A stretch of DNA of 64,000 nt, taken from assembly GCA_029213065.1 (NCBI GenBank), contig JARGPH010000013.1, positions 1 to 64,000 on the forward strand, read 5' to 3'. This stretch comes from Verrucomicrobiales bacterium (GTDB lineage: Bacteria; Verrucomicrobiota; Verrucomicrobiia; Verrucomicrobiales; DEV007). This document shows positions 19,966 through 29,450 of this stretch, piece by piece. The notes under the pieces were generated by a model that saw only the letters and a list, made by a program, of their open reading frames with translations, made no database searches and had not been told where the DNA came from. The number at the start of each line of letters is the position of its first letter. The stretch's first letter is position 1. The position numbers and the translations under genes were made by a program.

Positions 19966-21135
19966 ATGCCAGGAATCGTTGTAAAGCCGCGTTCGAGAAT
20001 ATTTCATGGTCACGACTGGGTATACGCCAGCGAGATCCAAAAATTGTTCGGAGAACCCAAACCCGGAGATGTGATCTCCATTAAGGACTTCAAAGACCGT
20101 CCTCTCGGAACCGCGATTTACAATCCGGATTCGCAGATCGTGGCGAGACGTATTTCCCGACGCAAACAGGAACTCGACGCGTCGTTTTTCGAGCGTCGCA
20201 TTGAGCGGGCCGCGCAGCTGCGGGAAAGCATGGATTTTGCCGAACCTCTTTACCGGCTCGTCTGGAGCGAGGCCGATGGCCTTCCCGGCGTCATTATCGA
20301 CCGCTACGGCGATTGTTTCGTGCTTCAAACCCTGACCCTCGCGATGGACATGAGAAAACACCTCATCGTCGAAGCGTTGAAGAATCAATTCGCGGTTCGT
20401 GCGGTGATCGAAAGGAATGATGCCGCGATCCGTAAGGCAGAAGGACTTGAGCCGAGTGTCGGCGTTCTCGACGGTGAGTGGAGCGGCCCCATCGAAATCG
20501 ACGCGGGCGGGATCAAGCAGTCGGTGGATCTTCTCGAAGGTCAGAAGACAGGGATTTTCCTCGATCAGCTCGACAACTACGCCAACGTCGGCCGTCTCGC
20601 GGAGGGAAAACGAGTCCTCGATTGTTTCTGCAATCAGGGAGGATTTGCTCTTCATGCCGCCAAAGGTGGAGCGTCCGAAGTCGTCGCCGTGGATATCAGT
20701 GCCGGTGCGGTAGCGGCGACGCAGTCGAATGCGGCGCTCAACGGCCTGACGATTGATGCCAGAGAGGCCAATGTTTTTGATTTCCTCAAAGATGCTGAAA
20801 CCGCCGACGAGAAATACGACATGGTCATTCTCGATCCGCCTTCTTTCACGAAGAGTCGCAAGGCCATGACCGGAGCGATGCGCGGGTATAAAGAGATTCA
20901 CCTGAGAGCGCTGAAACTGCTCAAGCGGAACGGTATTCTCTCGACCTACTGCTGCAGTCACCACGTCAATGACCGTGAGTTTTTCGACGTCATTTGCGAC
21001 GCCTCAGTCGACGCGAAGCGGACCTTGCGAGTCATCGGCCAACACAGCCAGCGCCGCGATCACCAGCACATCGCGACCCTCCCCGAGACCAAATATCTGA
21101 AGGGCTACACCTTCCAGGTCATGGGTGGGTTTTAG
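19966..21135 (+). CDS. rlmI: 23S rRNA (cytosine-C5) methyltransferase RlmI-type
   Basis: A 389-residue protein with an N-terminal PUA domain (IVVKPRSRIFHGHDWVYASEI) and a C-terminal Rossmann methyltransferase: RVLDCFCNQGGFALHAA (SAM motif I), EVVAVDISAGAV (motif II) and VILDPPSFTKS (catalytic DPPSF motif). This matches RlmI, which makes m5C1962 in 23S rRNA. A TTG ten codons upstream (19936) keeps the frame open, but the ATG at 19966 fits the PUA start. It diverges from module B. Confidence 0.9.
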   Translation: MPGIVVKPRSRIFHGHDWVYASEIQKLFGEPKPGDVISIKDFKDRPLGTAIYNPDSQIVARRISRRKQELDASFFERRIERAAQLRESMDFAEPLYRLVWSEADGLPGVIIDRYGDCFVLQTLTLAMDMRKHLIVEALKNQFAVRAVIERNDAAIRKAEGLEPSVGVLDGEWSGPIEIDAGGIKQSVDLLEGQKTGIFLDQLDNYANVGRLAEGKRVLDCFCNQGGFALHAAKGGASEVVAVDISAGAVAATQSNAALNGLTIDAREANVFDFLKDAETADEKYDMVILDPPSFTKSRKAMTGAMRGYKEIHLRALKLLKRNGILSTYCCSHHVNDREFFDVICDASVDAKRTLRVIGQHSQRRDHQHIATLPETKYLKGYTFQVMGGF

Positions 21136-21168
21136 GCTTTCTCGGGGCAGGGGAGAAGAGACGTGAAA

Positions 21169-21290
21169 CCTCTTTTTCTTTAACTTTATCCTTATCTTTT
21201 TCTGCGGTCCGGAGATCGATCTGCGGTCTTAACCTTCTCCGCGAGGTTCTGAGGGAGATTAAGAAAAAGATAATGAAAAAGAAAAAGGGG
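21169..21290. repeat. Long purine/pyrimidine inverted repeat downstream of rlmI
   Basis: A C/T-rich arm (21169-21203, with CTTTTTCTTTAACTTTATCC) is mirrored by a G/A-rich arm (21260-21290, GATAATGAAAAAGAAAAAG), pairing over about 28 bp with small internal loops. It could act as a bidirectional terminator for rlmI. A related GATTAAGAAAAAAGAAAAAG tract is at 13358-13377 before engB. Confidence 0.6.
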
Positions 21291-21328
21291 CTCTGAATCG
21301 GAGACCCGGCTTCGGCGGTGAGTTCCAC

Positions 21329-21363
21329 TCAACCCTGTTAAGTCCCCGACCTGACAGGGTTGA
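21329..21363. repeat. 10-bp inverted repeat TCAACCCTGT
   Basis: TCAACCCTGT (21329-21338) and ACAGGGTTGA (21354-21363) form a perfect inverted repeat around a 15-nt spacer, the same spacer length as the ACCCAACAGGGT repeat at 4438-4476. The remaining intergenic DNA to 21700 shows no convincing gene. Confidence 0.65.
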
Positions 21364-21700
21364 ATCGACCGCTTTTGCTGCAAGAGCTCGCGGGCAAATC
21401 CTTCCAGGTGAAGGCCGCGACTTCGCTCTCTGAACTTTCGCGAATCCCGGAGCGTTCGACCGGGCAAAGAGGGTAGGGATCTCAACATTTCTTGGCTGAC
21501 CTTATATAGTTAAGATCACGTCCAGTTCCCCTGACCAGTGAGCCCTGACTATCGGGAAGCTGGCTTTCGTTTTGTGAATTGGTGTGTGATGTCCTCAAAC
21601 CTTGTTTGGCTGCGTTTTGTCTTATCCTTCGGTAAAATCATTTTCAGCCAAGGTTGCACGATGGGTTGAAATTCGGTTCGATTTATGCTTTTATGTTTTT

Positions 21701-21946
21701 ATGCGAACGACCATTGATATTCCTGATTCCCTGTTTCGGGAGATCAAGGCGACTGCGGCAATTCGCGGCGAAACACTGAAAGCATTTCTGTTACGAGCTG
21801 CAAAAGCAGAGCTTTCCAATTCTGAAGCGGGGATGAAGCATCGAGTCCAGCTTCCCCTCGTGAATTCGAAAGAAGTCAGTTACGACGTGTCATCTGAGCG
21901 TCTCAGGGAAATCGAGGAAGAGGAGGATATTGAGCAATTTAGTTGA
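21701..21946 (+). CDS. Antitoxin of a VapBC-type pair
   Basis: An 81-residue protein with an N-terminal ribbon-helix-helix-like pattern (MRTTIDIPDSLFREIKATAA, then GETLKAFLLRAAKAEL) and an acidic C-terminal tail (REIEEEEDIEQF) suited to wrapping a toxin. The frame is open back to 21602, but the ATG at 21701 starts exactly at the DNA-binding strand. Its 3' end overlaps the PIN-domain gene by 17 bp, the usual toxin-antitoxin layout. Such antitoxins bind their own promoter, so the AT-rich 100 bp upstream is the likely operator. Confidence 0.82.
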   Translation: MRTTIDIPDSLFREIKATAAIRGETLKAFLLRAAKAELSNSEAGMKHRVQLPLVNSKEVSYDVSSERLREIEEEEDIEQFS

Positions 21947-22355
21947 TATCAATGTATGGCTCGCGCTGACTTTCTCGTCGCACCCTCATCATCGCAAGGC
22001 GTTGGCTTGGTTCGACAGTGTGCCTTCCTCGAGTTGTTCGTTTTGCCGGATGACACAGCAAGGCTATTTGCGACTTTCAACTAATTCGAAAATATTCAGG
22101 TCGGATACGTTGAGCCTTTCGCAAGCGTGGTCGGCGTATGACGCCCTGCTTTCGGACAGTCGGGTTCGGTTCGATCACGAACCTTCAGGGGTGGAGGCGC
22201 AGTGGAGGTTGTTTACGGGGCGTAACTCAATGTCCACCAAGATATGGAATGATGCTTACCTTGCTGCATTCGCGAAATCTTCCGGTGCGACAATGGTAAC
22301 TTTTGATAAAGGTTTTCGACAGTATCCCGAGCTAAGTTGTTTAATTATTTCGTAG
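21930..22355 (+). CDS. PIN-domain ribonuclease toxin, VapC-type
   Basis: A 141-residue PIN domain: VDINVWLALTF with Asp6, the TQQGYLRL segment typical of this VapC subgroup, and the acidic pair Asp108 (KIWNDAYLAAFA) and Asp126 (VTFDKGF). PIN toxins cut specific RNAs when not held by the antitoxin. The start is a TTG at 21930, supported by AGGAGG at 21921-21926 inside the antitoxin gene, so translation is coupled. The gene converges with the LacI regulator and overlaps it by 11 bp. Confidence 0.85.
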   Translation: MSNLVDINVWLALTFSSHPHHRKALAWFDSVPSSSCSFCRMTQQGYLRLSTNSKIFRSDTLSLSQAWSAYDALLSDSRVRFDHEPSGVEAQWRLFTGRNSMSTKIWNDAYLAAFAKSSGATMVTFDKGFRQYPELSCLIIS

Positions 22356-23379
22356 CTGAAATCACAGGCTTACCAACTGAGAGCCTCTCACAAATCGATG
22401 CCTGAAGGACTTTTTCTGCGGCTTTGAGAGGCGCGTCGGATTTTTCCGCCAGCGCCGCCTTCAGGAATTTCACGGCTTCGCCTGCCATTTCGGCGACGGG
22501 TTGGGAAATCGTCGTGAGCGGGGGATTCATGAAAGGGGACCAGGGCTGCTCATCGAAGGCGATCACGGAGAGTTGCTCAGGGATTGCGAGGCCAAGTGCG
22601 GTGGCCCGCTCGAGAACGGCGAGAATGCCCTGACCACTTAATGTGACAATGGCCGTGGGGCGGTCTTTCCGGTCGAGCAGTTCCCGCGCTCCGTCGAGGC
22701 TCGCGGTGCGACTGGATCCTTTCCCGGCGACGGAGAGGTCGTCTCCTTTCAATCCTGCCTCTGCCATCGCTTCCTGGACGCCCCTGAGACGCTCCTGATC
22801 GGACTGGCTTTCGTAGCTCCCGCGGAGACACCCGATTTTCCGGTGGCCGGCTTTGATGAGGTGCTCAGCGGCGAGTTTTCCTGCATGGGCGTTGTCGAGC
22901 GAGACGGAGGGGATCTGTAGTCCGGGAATGACCCGGTCGATCACGACGATGGGCATTTTGGAATTTTCAATGAGATCGGAAAGCCCCCGGGTATCACTTC
23001 CAACCGGTGCGATGATGAGACCGTCGAGTCGGCGGGCGAGCAGCTTTTGAAAGAGCCGGGCTTCGGTTTCGACTTCCTCGCTGGAATCGCACAGTTGCAC
23101 CGCGATATTCGCGTCCCGTAGCTCGAGCTCGATGGAGCGGGCGAGGTGGGAAAAGAAGGGGTTGGTGATGTCGGGGACGAGCAGTCCTATCATTCCGAGG
23201 CTTCCTTTTCGTAGGCTCGCCCCGAGCGGATCGGGGATGACGTTGTGCTCTTCGGCGGCAGCGAGAATGCGTTGCGCGGTCGTTTCGCTGATCCGGTATT
23301 TTTTCGCGTTCCCGCTCAGGACTCGCGAAACGGTGCTGATCGCGAGATCGAGATGTTGAGCCAGTTCGGAGAGATTCAT
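22345..23379 (-). CDS. LacI-family transcriptional regulator
   Basis: A 344-residue regulator with the LacI helix-turn-helix at residues 1-25 (LSELAQHLDLAISTVSRVLSG), the hinge helix (DPLGASLRKGSLGMIGLLVPD) and a periplasmic-binding-protein-like effector domain (NPFFSHLARSIE; ISQPVAEMAGEAVKFL). LacI proteins usually sense a sugar and repress its catabolic genes. No sugar operon adjoins it, so its target is not evident; it may be distal or among the glycan genes here. Confidence 0.93.
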   Translation of the reverse strand: MNLSELAQHLDLAISTVSRVLSGNAKKYRISETTAQRILAAAEEHNVIPDPLGASLRKGSLGMIGLLVPDITNPFFSHLARSIELELRDANIAVQLCDSSEEVETEARLFQKLLARRLDGLIIAPVGSDTRGLSDLIENSKMPIVVIDRVIPGLQIPSVSLDNAHAGKLAAEHLIKAGHRKIGCLRGSYESQSDQERLRGVQEAMAEAGLKGDDLSVAGKGSSRTASLDGARELLDRKDRPTAIVTLSGQGILAVLERATALGLAIPEQLSVIAFDEQPWSPFMNPPLTTISQPVAEMAGEAVKFLKAALAEKSDAPLKAAEKVLQASICERLSVGKPVISATK

Positions 23380-23506
23380 GAAAGGATGCTTTTGAGAGTA
23401 GAACAGAACAATCGTTTGCGCCAGTGGAATGGGCTTGGTTCCCGTGCTTGAATTGGATTGACTGGTTTTCTTTGGCGATAGATGATTTTTAGACTATTTG
23501 AGAATC

Positions 23507-23932
23507 ATGAAAAAGTTAAATCATTGTCTGTTGTTTTGTCTTCTTGGGCTGTTTGCGGGATGCGAGAAGCATTCATCCGATGAGGTGGCGGCCCTTGATG
23601 ATACTGTTGCTGTGGTTGAGTTGATTTCGCCGGAGGAGACAGCGGCGCTGCTCAAGGCGGACGACGGGGTGCGAATTCTCGATATCCGGACTCCGGAGGA
23701 GTTCAGTGAGGGGCACATCGAGGGGGCCGTAAACATTGATTACAAGGCGGACGGGTTCGAGACCGAGATTGGTCTCCTCGACAAGTCGGTGCCCTACGTG
23801 GTGCACTGCGCGAGCGGAGGCAGGAGCGGTCAGTCGCTTCCGAAATTTGAAAAATCAGGCTTCGAGAAAATTTATCATCTCAAAGCGGGATTTTCGGGAT
23901 GGGCGGACGAGGGGCTTCCTGTCAGTCAGTAG
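23507..23932 (+). CDS. Rhodanese-domain lipoprotein
   Basis: A 141-residue protein with a lipoprotein signal (LLGLFAGC, Cys19) and one rhodanese domain: RILDIRTPEEFSEGHIEGAVNI, then VVHCASGGRSGQS with the active-site Cys101. Single-domain rhodaneses move sulfane sulfur or bind phosphate-like ligands; an outer-surface or periplasmic location is predicted. The frame can start three codons earlier at a TTG, but the ATG gives the cleaner signal peptide. The 3' end overlaps the convergent DUF2288 gene by 11 bp. Confidence 0.9.
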   Translation: MKKLNHCLLFCLLGLFAGCEKHSSDEVAALDDTVAVVELISPEETAALLKADDGVRILDIRTPEEFSEGHIEGAVNIDYKADGFETEIGLLDKSVPYVVHCASGGRSGQSLPKFEKSGFEKIYHLKAGFSGWADEGLPVSQ

Positions 23933-24281
23933 TCTCCGCATCACCATCCGGGGCCACCGGCTGCGCGAGGACGAAGGGGGAAACGACGAGTGCCTTGAAG
24001 TGCTGGTTACTCTCCTCCCAGTAGTCGGCGTGCGGTTGGGAAGGGGTCAGGATGTCTCCGGCCTTTTTCCAGGCTTCGACTTTCCCGACCTGGTCTTCGG
24101 TCAGGGCGGTTCCCACTTCCGTGAGTTCGAGCGAGGCGTCGACGAAGAGGAGTGCTCCACTTTCAAAGTGGGCTTTTAAATATGACCAGGCGATCTCGCC
24201 GGTGTATTTTTCGAGCTTCTCCGGAGTCGTTGCGGCGTCCTCGCCGAGCACGCCGTATTTCATTGTCTCTTTCTCTTCCAT
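23922..24281 (-). CDS. DUF2288 family protein
   Basis: A small protein of 119 residues (or 113 from the ATG at 24263, which has the better purine-rich AGAGAAAGAGA leader). The pattern EIAWSYLKAHFESGALLFVD, LTEVGTALTEDQ, KVEAWKKAGDI and FKALVVSPFVLAQP matches DUF2288, a short conserved family without known function. The first open codon is at 24311. It lies head to head with the SHD1 peptidase gene. Confidence 0.75.
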   Translation of the reverse strand: MEEKETMKYGVLGEDAATTPEKLEKYTGEIAWSYLKAHFESGALLFVDASLELTEVGTALTEDQVGKVEAWKKAGDILTPSQPHADYWEESNQHFKALVVSPFVLAQPVAPDGDAETTD

Positions 24282-24396
24282 GGGTTTCTGAAGAAAGGGG
24301 ATAGCGAGCAAAGTGCAATCCCGATTTCGTGGTATAATGGTTCGCAGGCGCGGAAAACGCTCGACATGGCACGTTCGCGGTTTGCATACTTTTGCG

Positions 24397-25956
24397 ATGA
24401 CAGTCTGCCGATGTTCTTACTTCTTCAGCTGCTCCCTGTTGATCTTCTTTTCAGTCGCGCCCCTTGCTATTCGCGCTGAAGTCGCCCGGGAGTGGGTGAG
24501 CAATGATGGAAAGAAGCTGCAGGCGGCCTTCGTAAGAACGAGTGAGAAAGGGGTTGTTCTGAGGCTTGAAAACAATCGCGAAGTGAATGTTCCGCTGGAT
24601 CGGCTGAGCAACAACGATCAAAAGTTTATCAGAGACTACAAAGCCGGCCTCGTTTCCCGTGTCGGTGTCATCGCGCCACTGCCTGAGGAGACCTTCCCGC
24701 CGGAGGACTTTGAAGTGACGGGCGGGCCGAATACTTTCTACACGCCGCATTTCGAATTCACTTCCGACCGCGAGGTTTCGAAAGCTTTCATCGCTGAAGC
24801 GGCGAAGATTTACGAGGGGACCTACGAAGCAGTGAAGTCGATTCCCCACGGGCTTCCTTTGTCCCCTCCCGGGGGAAGTAAGCATTTTCGCGGGGAGTTC
24901 ATGGATGACGCGGATTTTCAGGAGGTCGTGAAACGGTCCGATGTGTCCGCCCCCACGGTTCCCACTCCCGGTTCCCGGACAAGAGTTGCCGGACTGTATC
25001 GCCCGAGGGAGCAATCGCTCCTCGTTCCCTACGTGTCGCTCGGAGCGAAGCGAAATGGCAGCCGCGTAACGCTCCGTAAAAGCAGTGACACCTCCACCCT
25101 CGTTCATGAAATTACCCATCAGGTCATGCACGACTGGCTGCCGATGGTCCCGACCTGGTTTGCCGAGGGGATGGCCGAATACATCTCTGCGGTTCCCTCT
25201 CAAACGGGACGCTTCGAATTCAAAAATGCCGAGCGCGGTCTGCGGGAGCGACTCAAGGAAAAATACGGGCTGAAGAGCTACGAGATCTACGTTGCGAACC
25301 GTCCTTCGAAAAGACTACGGATTGATGAAAAGGTTGCGGATTCAGAGAAAGGGCCAAGTGGACTGAACGTTTTCACTCCGGGAGGAGTGGGTCGACCGGC
25401 GGAACCGGGAGGAGGGTGGACCGGATCGATGGAGGATTATCGCGATGCCATGCTTTTCGTCTATTTTTTGATGCATCTCGATGAGCAATCAAGTCCCGGA
25501 ACCCGCGTGGGAACCTACCTTCAGGCGGTTGAGAGAGGGCGGGCCAGTTCCGGAAGAGTGCAGGCGGATATCGTGCTCTTCGAAGAAAATCGGAAAAAAT
25601 ACAACGAAGAAGTGGACCGCTACAATAACTCGCTGGTCGCTTTTAAAGCGGAGGTGGAGGCCTACAACGGACGCGTCAACGAGCATAACAGGCAGTTGGC
25701 TGCGGGCGTTCCCGAGAGCGAGCGAGTGGCCGTCGGCGAGATTCCTAAGGAGCCGACGCCGCCTGCTGAACTCATCATGCCGGACAGTATCAAAGCCGCC
25801 TCCGGCGGGGCGGGAGGGCTCATCAATTTGACCGAACTGGTCTGGCAGCAGTCAGTCGGCGAACTCACCGGCGGTCGAAGCGGAGCTGAAATCGATGCCG
25901 CGATGGTGAAGGCGTTTGCCGCAATCGGGATAACGATTTCCTACCCGAATCAGTGA
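24397..25956 (+). CDS. SHD1-domain exported metallopeptidase-like protein
   Basis: From the ATG at 24397 the protein has 519 residues. A signal peptide (LLIFFSVAPLAIRA|EVA) is followed by an SHD1 domain (REWVSNDGKKLQAAFV, VNVPLDRLSNNDQKFI), common in Verrucomicrobiota and Planctomycetota secreted proteins. A gluzincin-like zinc site follows: HEITHQVMHDW with the third ligand candidate Glu in FAEGMAEY. A Lys/Glu/Asn-rich coiled segment (ENRKKYNEEVDRYNNSLVAF) lies near residue 420. It is probably a periplasmic protease of unknown substrate. The frame is open back to 24313. Confidence 0.8.
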   Translation: MTVCRCSYFFSCSLLIFFSVAPLAIRAEVAREWVSNDGKKLQAAFVRTSEKGVVLRLENNREVNVPLDRLSNNDQKFIRDYKAGLVSRVGVIAPLPEETFPPEDFEVTGGPNTFYTPHFEFTSDREVSKAFIAEAAKIYEGTYEAVKSIPHGLPLSPPGGSKHFRGEFMDDADFQEVVKRSDVSAPTVPTPGSRTRVAGLYRPREQSLLVPYVSLGAKRNGSRVTLRKSSDTSTLVHEITHQVMHDWLPMVPTWFAEGMAEYISAVPSQTGRFEFKNAERGLRERLKEKYGLKSYEIYVANRPSKRLRIDEKVADSEKGPSGLNVFTPGGVGRPAEPGGGWTGSMEDYRDAMLFVYFLMHLDEQSSPGTRVGTYLQAVERGRASSGRVQADIVLFEENRKKYNEEVDRYNNSLVAFKAEVEAYNGRVNEHNRQLAAGVPESERVAVGEIPKEPTPPAELIMPDSIKAASGGAGGLINLTELVWQQSVGELTGGRSGAEIDAAMVKAFAAIGITISYPNQ

Positions 25957-26044
25957 AGTCCCGCTTCCCCTTACGGTCGAATTTCTTGCAGGATCGCGTC
26001 CTGACGGAATTTTCAGGAATGAGGTAGTCTTCAAGGGTATCGGT

Positions 26045-29000
26045 ATGATTTACAGACAAATAGCTTCCGGAACCGGGATCACGTTGATTTCACTTTTCTG
26101 CGCCGCAGGTGATGAAAAAGTGGATTTCAATCGCGACGTCCGGCCTATCCTTTCGGGTAAGTGCTTTGCCTGTCACGGACCGGATGAAGCGGAGCGCGGT
26201 GGCGATGTCAGGCTCGATACTGAGGCTGGCTCACGGCGTGACATGGGCGGCTATTCGGCCGTGGTCCCGGGAGATCCGGAAGCGAGTGAGTTGATCTACC
26301 GGATCACGACTGACGAGGACGTCGATATCATGCCTCCGGAGGATAAGGGTAAACCGCTGAGCGAGGCCGAGGTTGCGATTCTCACGAAGTGGATCGAGCA
26401 GGGTGGTGAATACGCCAAACACTGGGCTTACGAAAAACCGGAGCGTCCTGCGATTCCTGAGACAGTTCGCGAGAGCTGGGTCCGCCACAACGAGATCGAC
26501 TTTTTCATTCAGCGGCGACTCGAGAGCGAGGGCCTTGAGCCGTCAGTTCAGGCGGATCGGCTTACCCTCGCGAGACGCGCCGCCCTCGATTTGACCGGTC
26601 TGCCTCCGACCTGGAAGGAGGCGAAAGCCTTTACCGATGATCCCGATCCCGCTGCCTTTGAAAAATATGTCGATGCTCAGCTCGCGAAGCCTGCCTACGG
26701 CGAGCGATGGGCGGCGATGTGGCTCGATCTCGCCCGCTATGCGGATTCGGCAGGCTACGCAGATGATCCTCCCCGGTCGATCTGGAAGTATCGTGACTGG
26801 GTTATCGAGGCCTTTAATAAAAATGTTCCCTATGATCAGTTCACGATCGATCAGATTGCAGGGGATCTTCTCGAGAACCCGAAATCCGATCAACTCGTCG
26901 CAACAGCGTTTCACCGGAATACCCTGACAAACAGCGAAGGCGGAACGAATGATGAAGAGTTTCGTAACGCCGCTGTGGTTGATCGCGTCAACACAACGAT
27001 GGAGGTCTGGATGGGCACAACGATGGCCTGCGCACAGTGCCACACCCACAAATACGATCCGCTCACGCACGCGGAATACTTTCAGCTCTTCGACTTTTTT
27101 AATCAAACAGCCGATACCGATAAGAAAGACGAGAACCCGCTCTATTCGGTATGGAGCGAGGACTTGCTGACCCGGAAGGAAGGCTTCGAGAAAAAGATCA
27201 ACGAGCTCAAGGCGACGCTTTCCGCGTACACACCTGAGCTGGAAAAGGTGAAGCAATCCTGGCTGGGGAATCTGAAAACCCCGCCTCAATGGAAACCGCT
27301 TTCTGTCGTTGCGACTGAGGCACCGGGAGTGGATTTGGCTCAGTCAGCCGGCTGGCTCGTCGCGGAGAAAGAAGACGTTGCCAATGCGACTTACGCGATC
27401 GATCTAAGATCTCCTCAGGAAAAAGTCACTGCGCTCGGGCTCGAGATTTCGCCGGAGCAGAAAAGCAATTTTGTCCTCTCTCAGGTCCGCGCCACCTGGA
27501 CGCCGGAAAAGGTCATTCCGGTGAAAGGACGCTATCTTCGGATTGAAAACCCCGGGAAAAAGAAGTTCGTTCACCTCGCGGAAATAGAGGTTTTCAGTGA
27601 GGGGAGGAACCTTGCCGCCGGTGCGAAAGCATTGCAGAGTTCGACCTATTCCGGAAAATCTGCGGACCTCGTAATCGATGGGAGTACCGACGGCGATTAC
27701 GCGAAGGGATCGGTCAGTCACACCAATGCCGAGGAGAATCCGTGGATCGAAATCGATCTGGGTAGGGCGGTTGCGGTCGAGGAAGTGCGGCTCTGGAATC
27801 GGACGGATGGAAAGGGGATTGTCGAGCGCCTCAACGGTTATAAGATCAGTCTGCTCGACAGCGGTCGGAAGGTGGTGTGGTCAGAGAGCCCGGAAAAAGC
27901 ACCGTCGCCTTCTGCCCGTTTTGCGATCAGTGGCATTCGTCAACTCGAGTTCGCTGCCGCTGTCGCCGATCATGAACAGTCCGGTTTCACTGCGGGCAGT
28001 ATTCTCGCAAAGAAACTCGACCCGAAGCGCGGGTGGGGGATCGCTCCTGAGGTGGGGAAACCGCATCAGCTCACCTTGATTTTGAAGGAGCCTCTCGAAC
28101 CGGGGCATGGAACCCTCTCTGTTTTTCTCGATCAGAAATCGGAGCACAAAAATCACCTCCTGACGCACTTTCGATTGCTCTCCACTGCCGATGGGAATGT
28201 CAGTGCCTGGGCGAGGATGCCTGAGCCGGTCCGCAAGGCGATTCAGAATGACCCGGAGGGGAAAGTGGTCAGTGATTATTTCCTGACAATCGCACCTTCA
28301 CTGAAGCCGGTTCGCAGCCAGATCGCGGCAGCCGAAGAATCGCTCGCCGCTCTGAAGCCGGTCACGGTTCCGGTGATGAAAGAGCTTCCATCGGATAAGG
28401 AGAGGGAGTCGTTCATCCAGATTCGAGGGAACTATAAAAGCCTCGGGGAAAAGGTGACGCGCGGCGTTCCCGCGGTTTTTCATCCGCTCCGGGAAGACCT
28501 GCCCCGCAATCGTCTCGCACTGGCGCATTGGCTTGTCGATGACGCGAATCCACTCACGGCCCGGGTCCATGCGAATCGACTTTGGCAGCAGATTTTCGGT
28601 TCGGGAATCGTCCCTACGAGTGAGGAATTCGGTTCGCAGGGGGAGTTGCCTTCCCATCCTGATTTGCTCGACTGGCTTGCTCTCGAGTTGCAGGAGAGCG
28701 GATGGGATCAGAAAGCGTTCCTGAAAAAGCTGGTCTTGTCGGCGACGTATCAGCAGCGCTCGGAGACAACACCGGAACTGTTGGCGAAAGATCCGTTTAA
28801 CCGCTACTACGCGAGGGCTCCCCGATTCCGGATTTCGGCGGAGATGGTGCGGGATCAGGCGCTCTTCGTGAGCGGATTGCTCAGCGATAAAATGTATGGG
28901 GCTCCAGTCAATCCGCCGCAACCGAATCTCGGGCTGAAGGCGGCCTTCGGATCAGCGACGGACTGGAAGACCAGTGCGGGTGAAGACAAGTATCGTCGCG

Positions 29001-29449
29001 GCCTCTACACGACCTGGCGACGCTCCAGTCCCTATCCGAGTATGGCGACTTTTGATGCGCCGAACCGTGAGATCTGTTCTTCGCGCCGGGTGCGAACGAA
29101 CACGCCGCTGCAGGCACTCGTGACGTTGAACGATCCCGTCTACGTGGAAGCGGCTCAGGCACTCGCCCGGAAAATGGTTTTGTCAGGTGGTGAATCGCCG
29201 GAGTCGAAGGTGCGGTATGGATGGCGGGAGACCCTGCTCCGCGAACCCGGTGAGGATGAATTGAAACGGATCACGGCACTCTTTGAGACGCTCAAAGCCG
29301 ATTTCGAATCGGACGCTGAGAAGGCGAAGGAAATGGCGACCGTTCCGATCGGGGCGGCACCGGAAGGAGCCTCCGTTTCCGACTTGGCGGCGTGGAGCGT
29401 CGTGGGAAATGTCCTTCTCAATCTCGATGAACTTTTCCTGAAACGCTGA
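26045..29449 (+). CDS. PSCyt1-DUF1549-discoidin-DUF1553 exported protein, module C
   Basis: A 1134-residue protein with, in order, a signal peptide, a PSCyt1 cytochrome domain with haem site CFACHGPDEAERGG (about 40), DUF1549 (LTGLPPTWKEAKAF; ARYADSAGYADDPP) with a second CxxCH (CAQCHTHKYDPL near 330), a discoidin-like F5/8 type C domain around 490-640 (YLRIENPGKKKFVHLAEIEVF; PWIEIDLGRAVAVEEVRLW) and DUF1553 (LTARVHANRLWQQIFG; RVRTNTPLQALVTLNDP). The discoidin domain suggests glycan binding. Its DUF1501 partner starts one base after its stop, so they are one operon. Confidence 0.93.
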   Translation: MIYRQIASGTGITLISLFCAAGDEKVDFNRDVRPILSGKCFACHGPDEAERGGDVRLDTEAGSRRDMGGYSAVVPGDPEASELIYRITTDEDVDIMPPEDKGKPLSEAEVAILTKWIEQGGEYAKHWAYEKPERPAIPETVRESWVRHNEIDFFIQRRLESEGLEPSVQADRLTLARRAALDLTGLPPTWKEAKAFTDDPDPAAFEKYVDAQLAKPAYGERWAAMWLDLARYADSAGYADDPPRSIWKYRDWVIEAFNKNVPYDQFTIDQIAGDLLENPKSDQLVATAFHRNTLTNSEGGTNDEEFRNAAVVDRVNTTMEVWMGTTMACAQCHTHKYDPLTHAEYFQLFDFFNQTADTDKKDENPLYSVWSEDLLTRKEGFEKKINELKATLSAYTPELEKVKQSWLGNLKTPPQWKPLSVVATEAPGVDLAQSAGWLVAEKEDVANATYAIDLRSPQEKVTALGLEISPEQKSNFVLSQVRATWTPEKVIPVKGRYLRIENPGKKKFVHLAEIEVFSEGRNLAAGAKALQSSTYSGKSADLVIDGSTDGDYAKGSVSHTNAEENPWIEIDLGRAVAVEEVRLWNRTDGKGIVERLNGYKISLLDSGRKVVWSESPEKAPSPSARFAISGIRQLEFAAAVADHEQSGFTAGSILAKKLDPKRGWGIAPEVGKPHQLTLILKEPLEPGHGTLSVFLDQKSEHKNHLLTHFRLLSTADGNVSAWARMPEPVRKAIQNDPEGKVVSDYFLTIAPSLKPVRSQIAAAEESLAALKPVTVPVMKELPSDKERESFIQIRGNYKSLGEKVTRGVPAVFHPLREDLPRNRLALAHWLVDDANPLTARVHANRLWQQIFGSGIVPTSEEFGSQGELPSHPDLLDWLALELQESGWDQKAFLKKLVLSATYQQRSETTPELLAKDPFNRYYARAPRFRISAEMVRDQALFVSGLLSDKMYGAPVNPPQPNLGLKAAFGSATDWKTSAGEDKYRRGLYTTWRRSSPYPSMATFDAPNREICSSRRVRTNTPLQALVTLNDPVYVEAAQALARKMVLSGGESPESKVRYGWRETLLREPGEDELKRITALFETLKADFESDAEKAKEMATVPIGAAPEGASVSDLAAWSVVGNVLLNLDELFLKR

Positions 29450-29450
29450 C

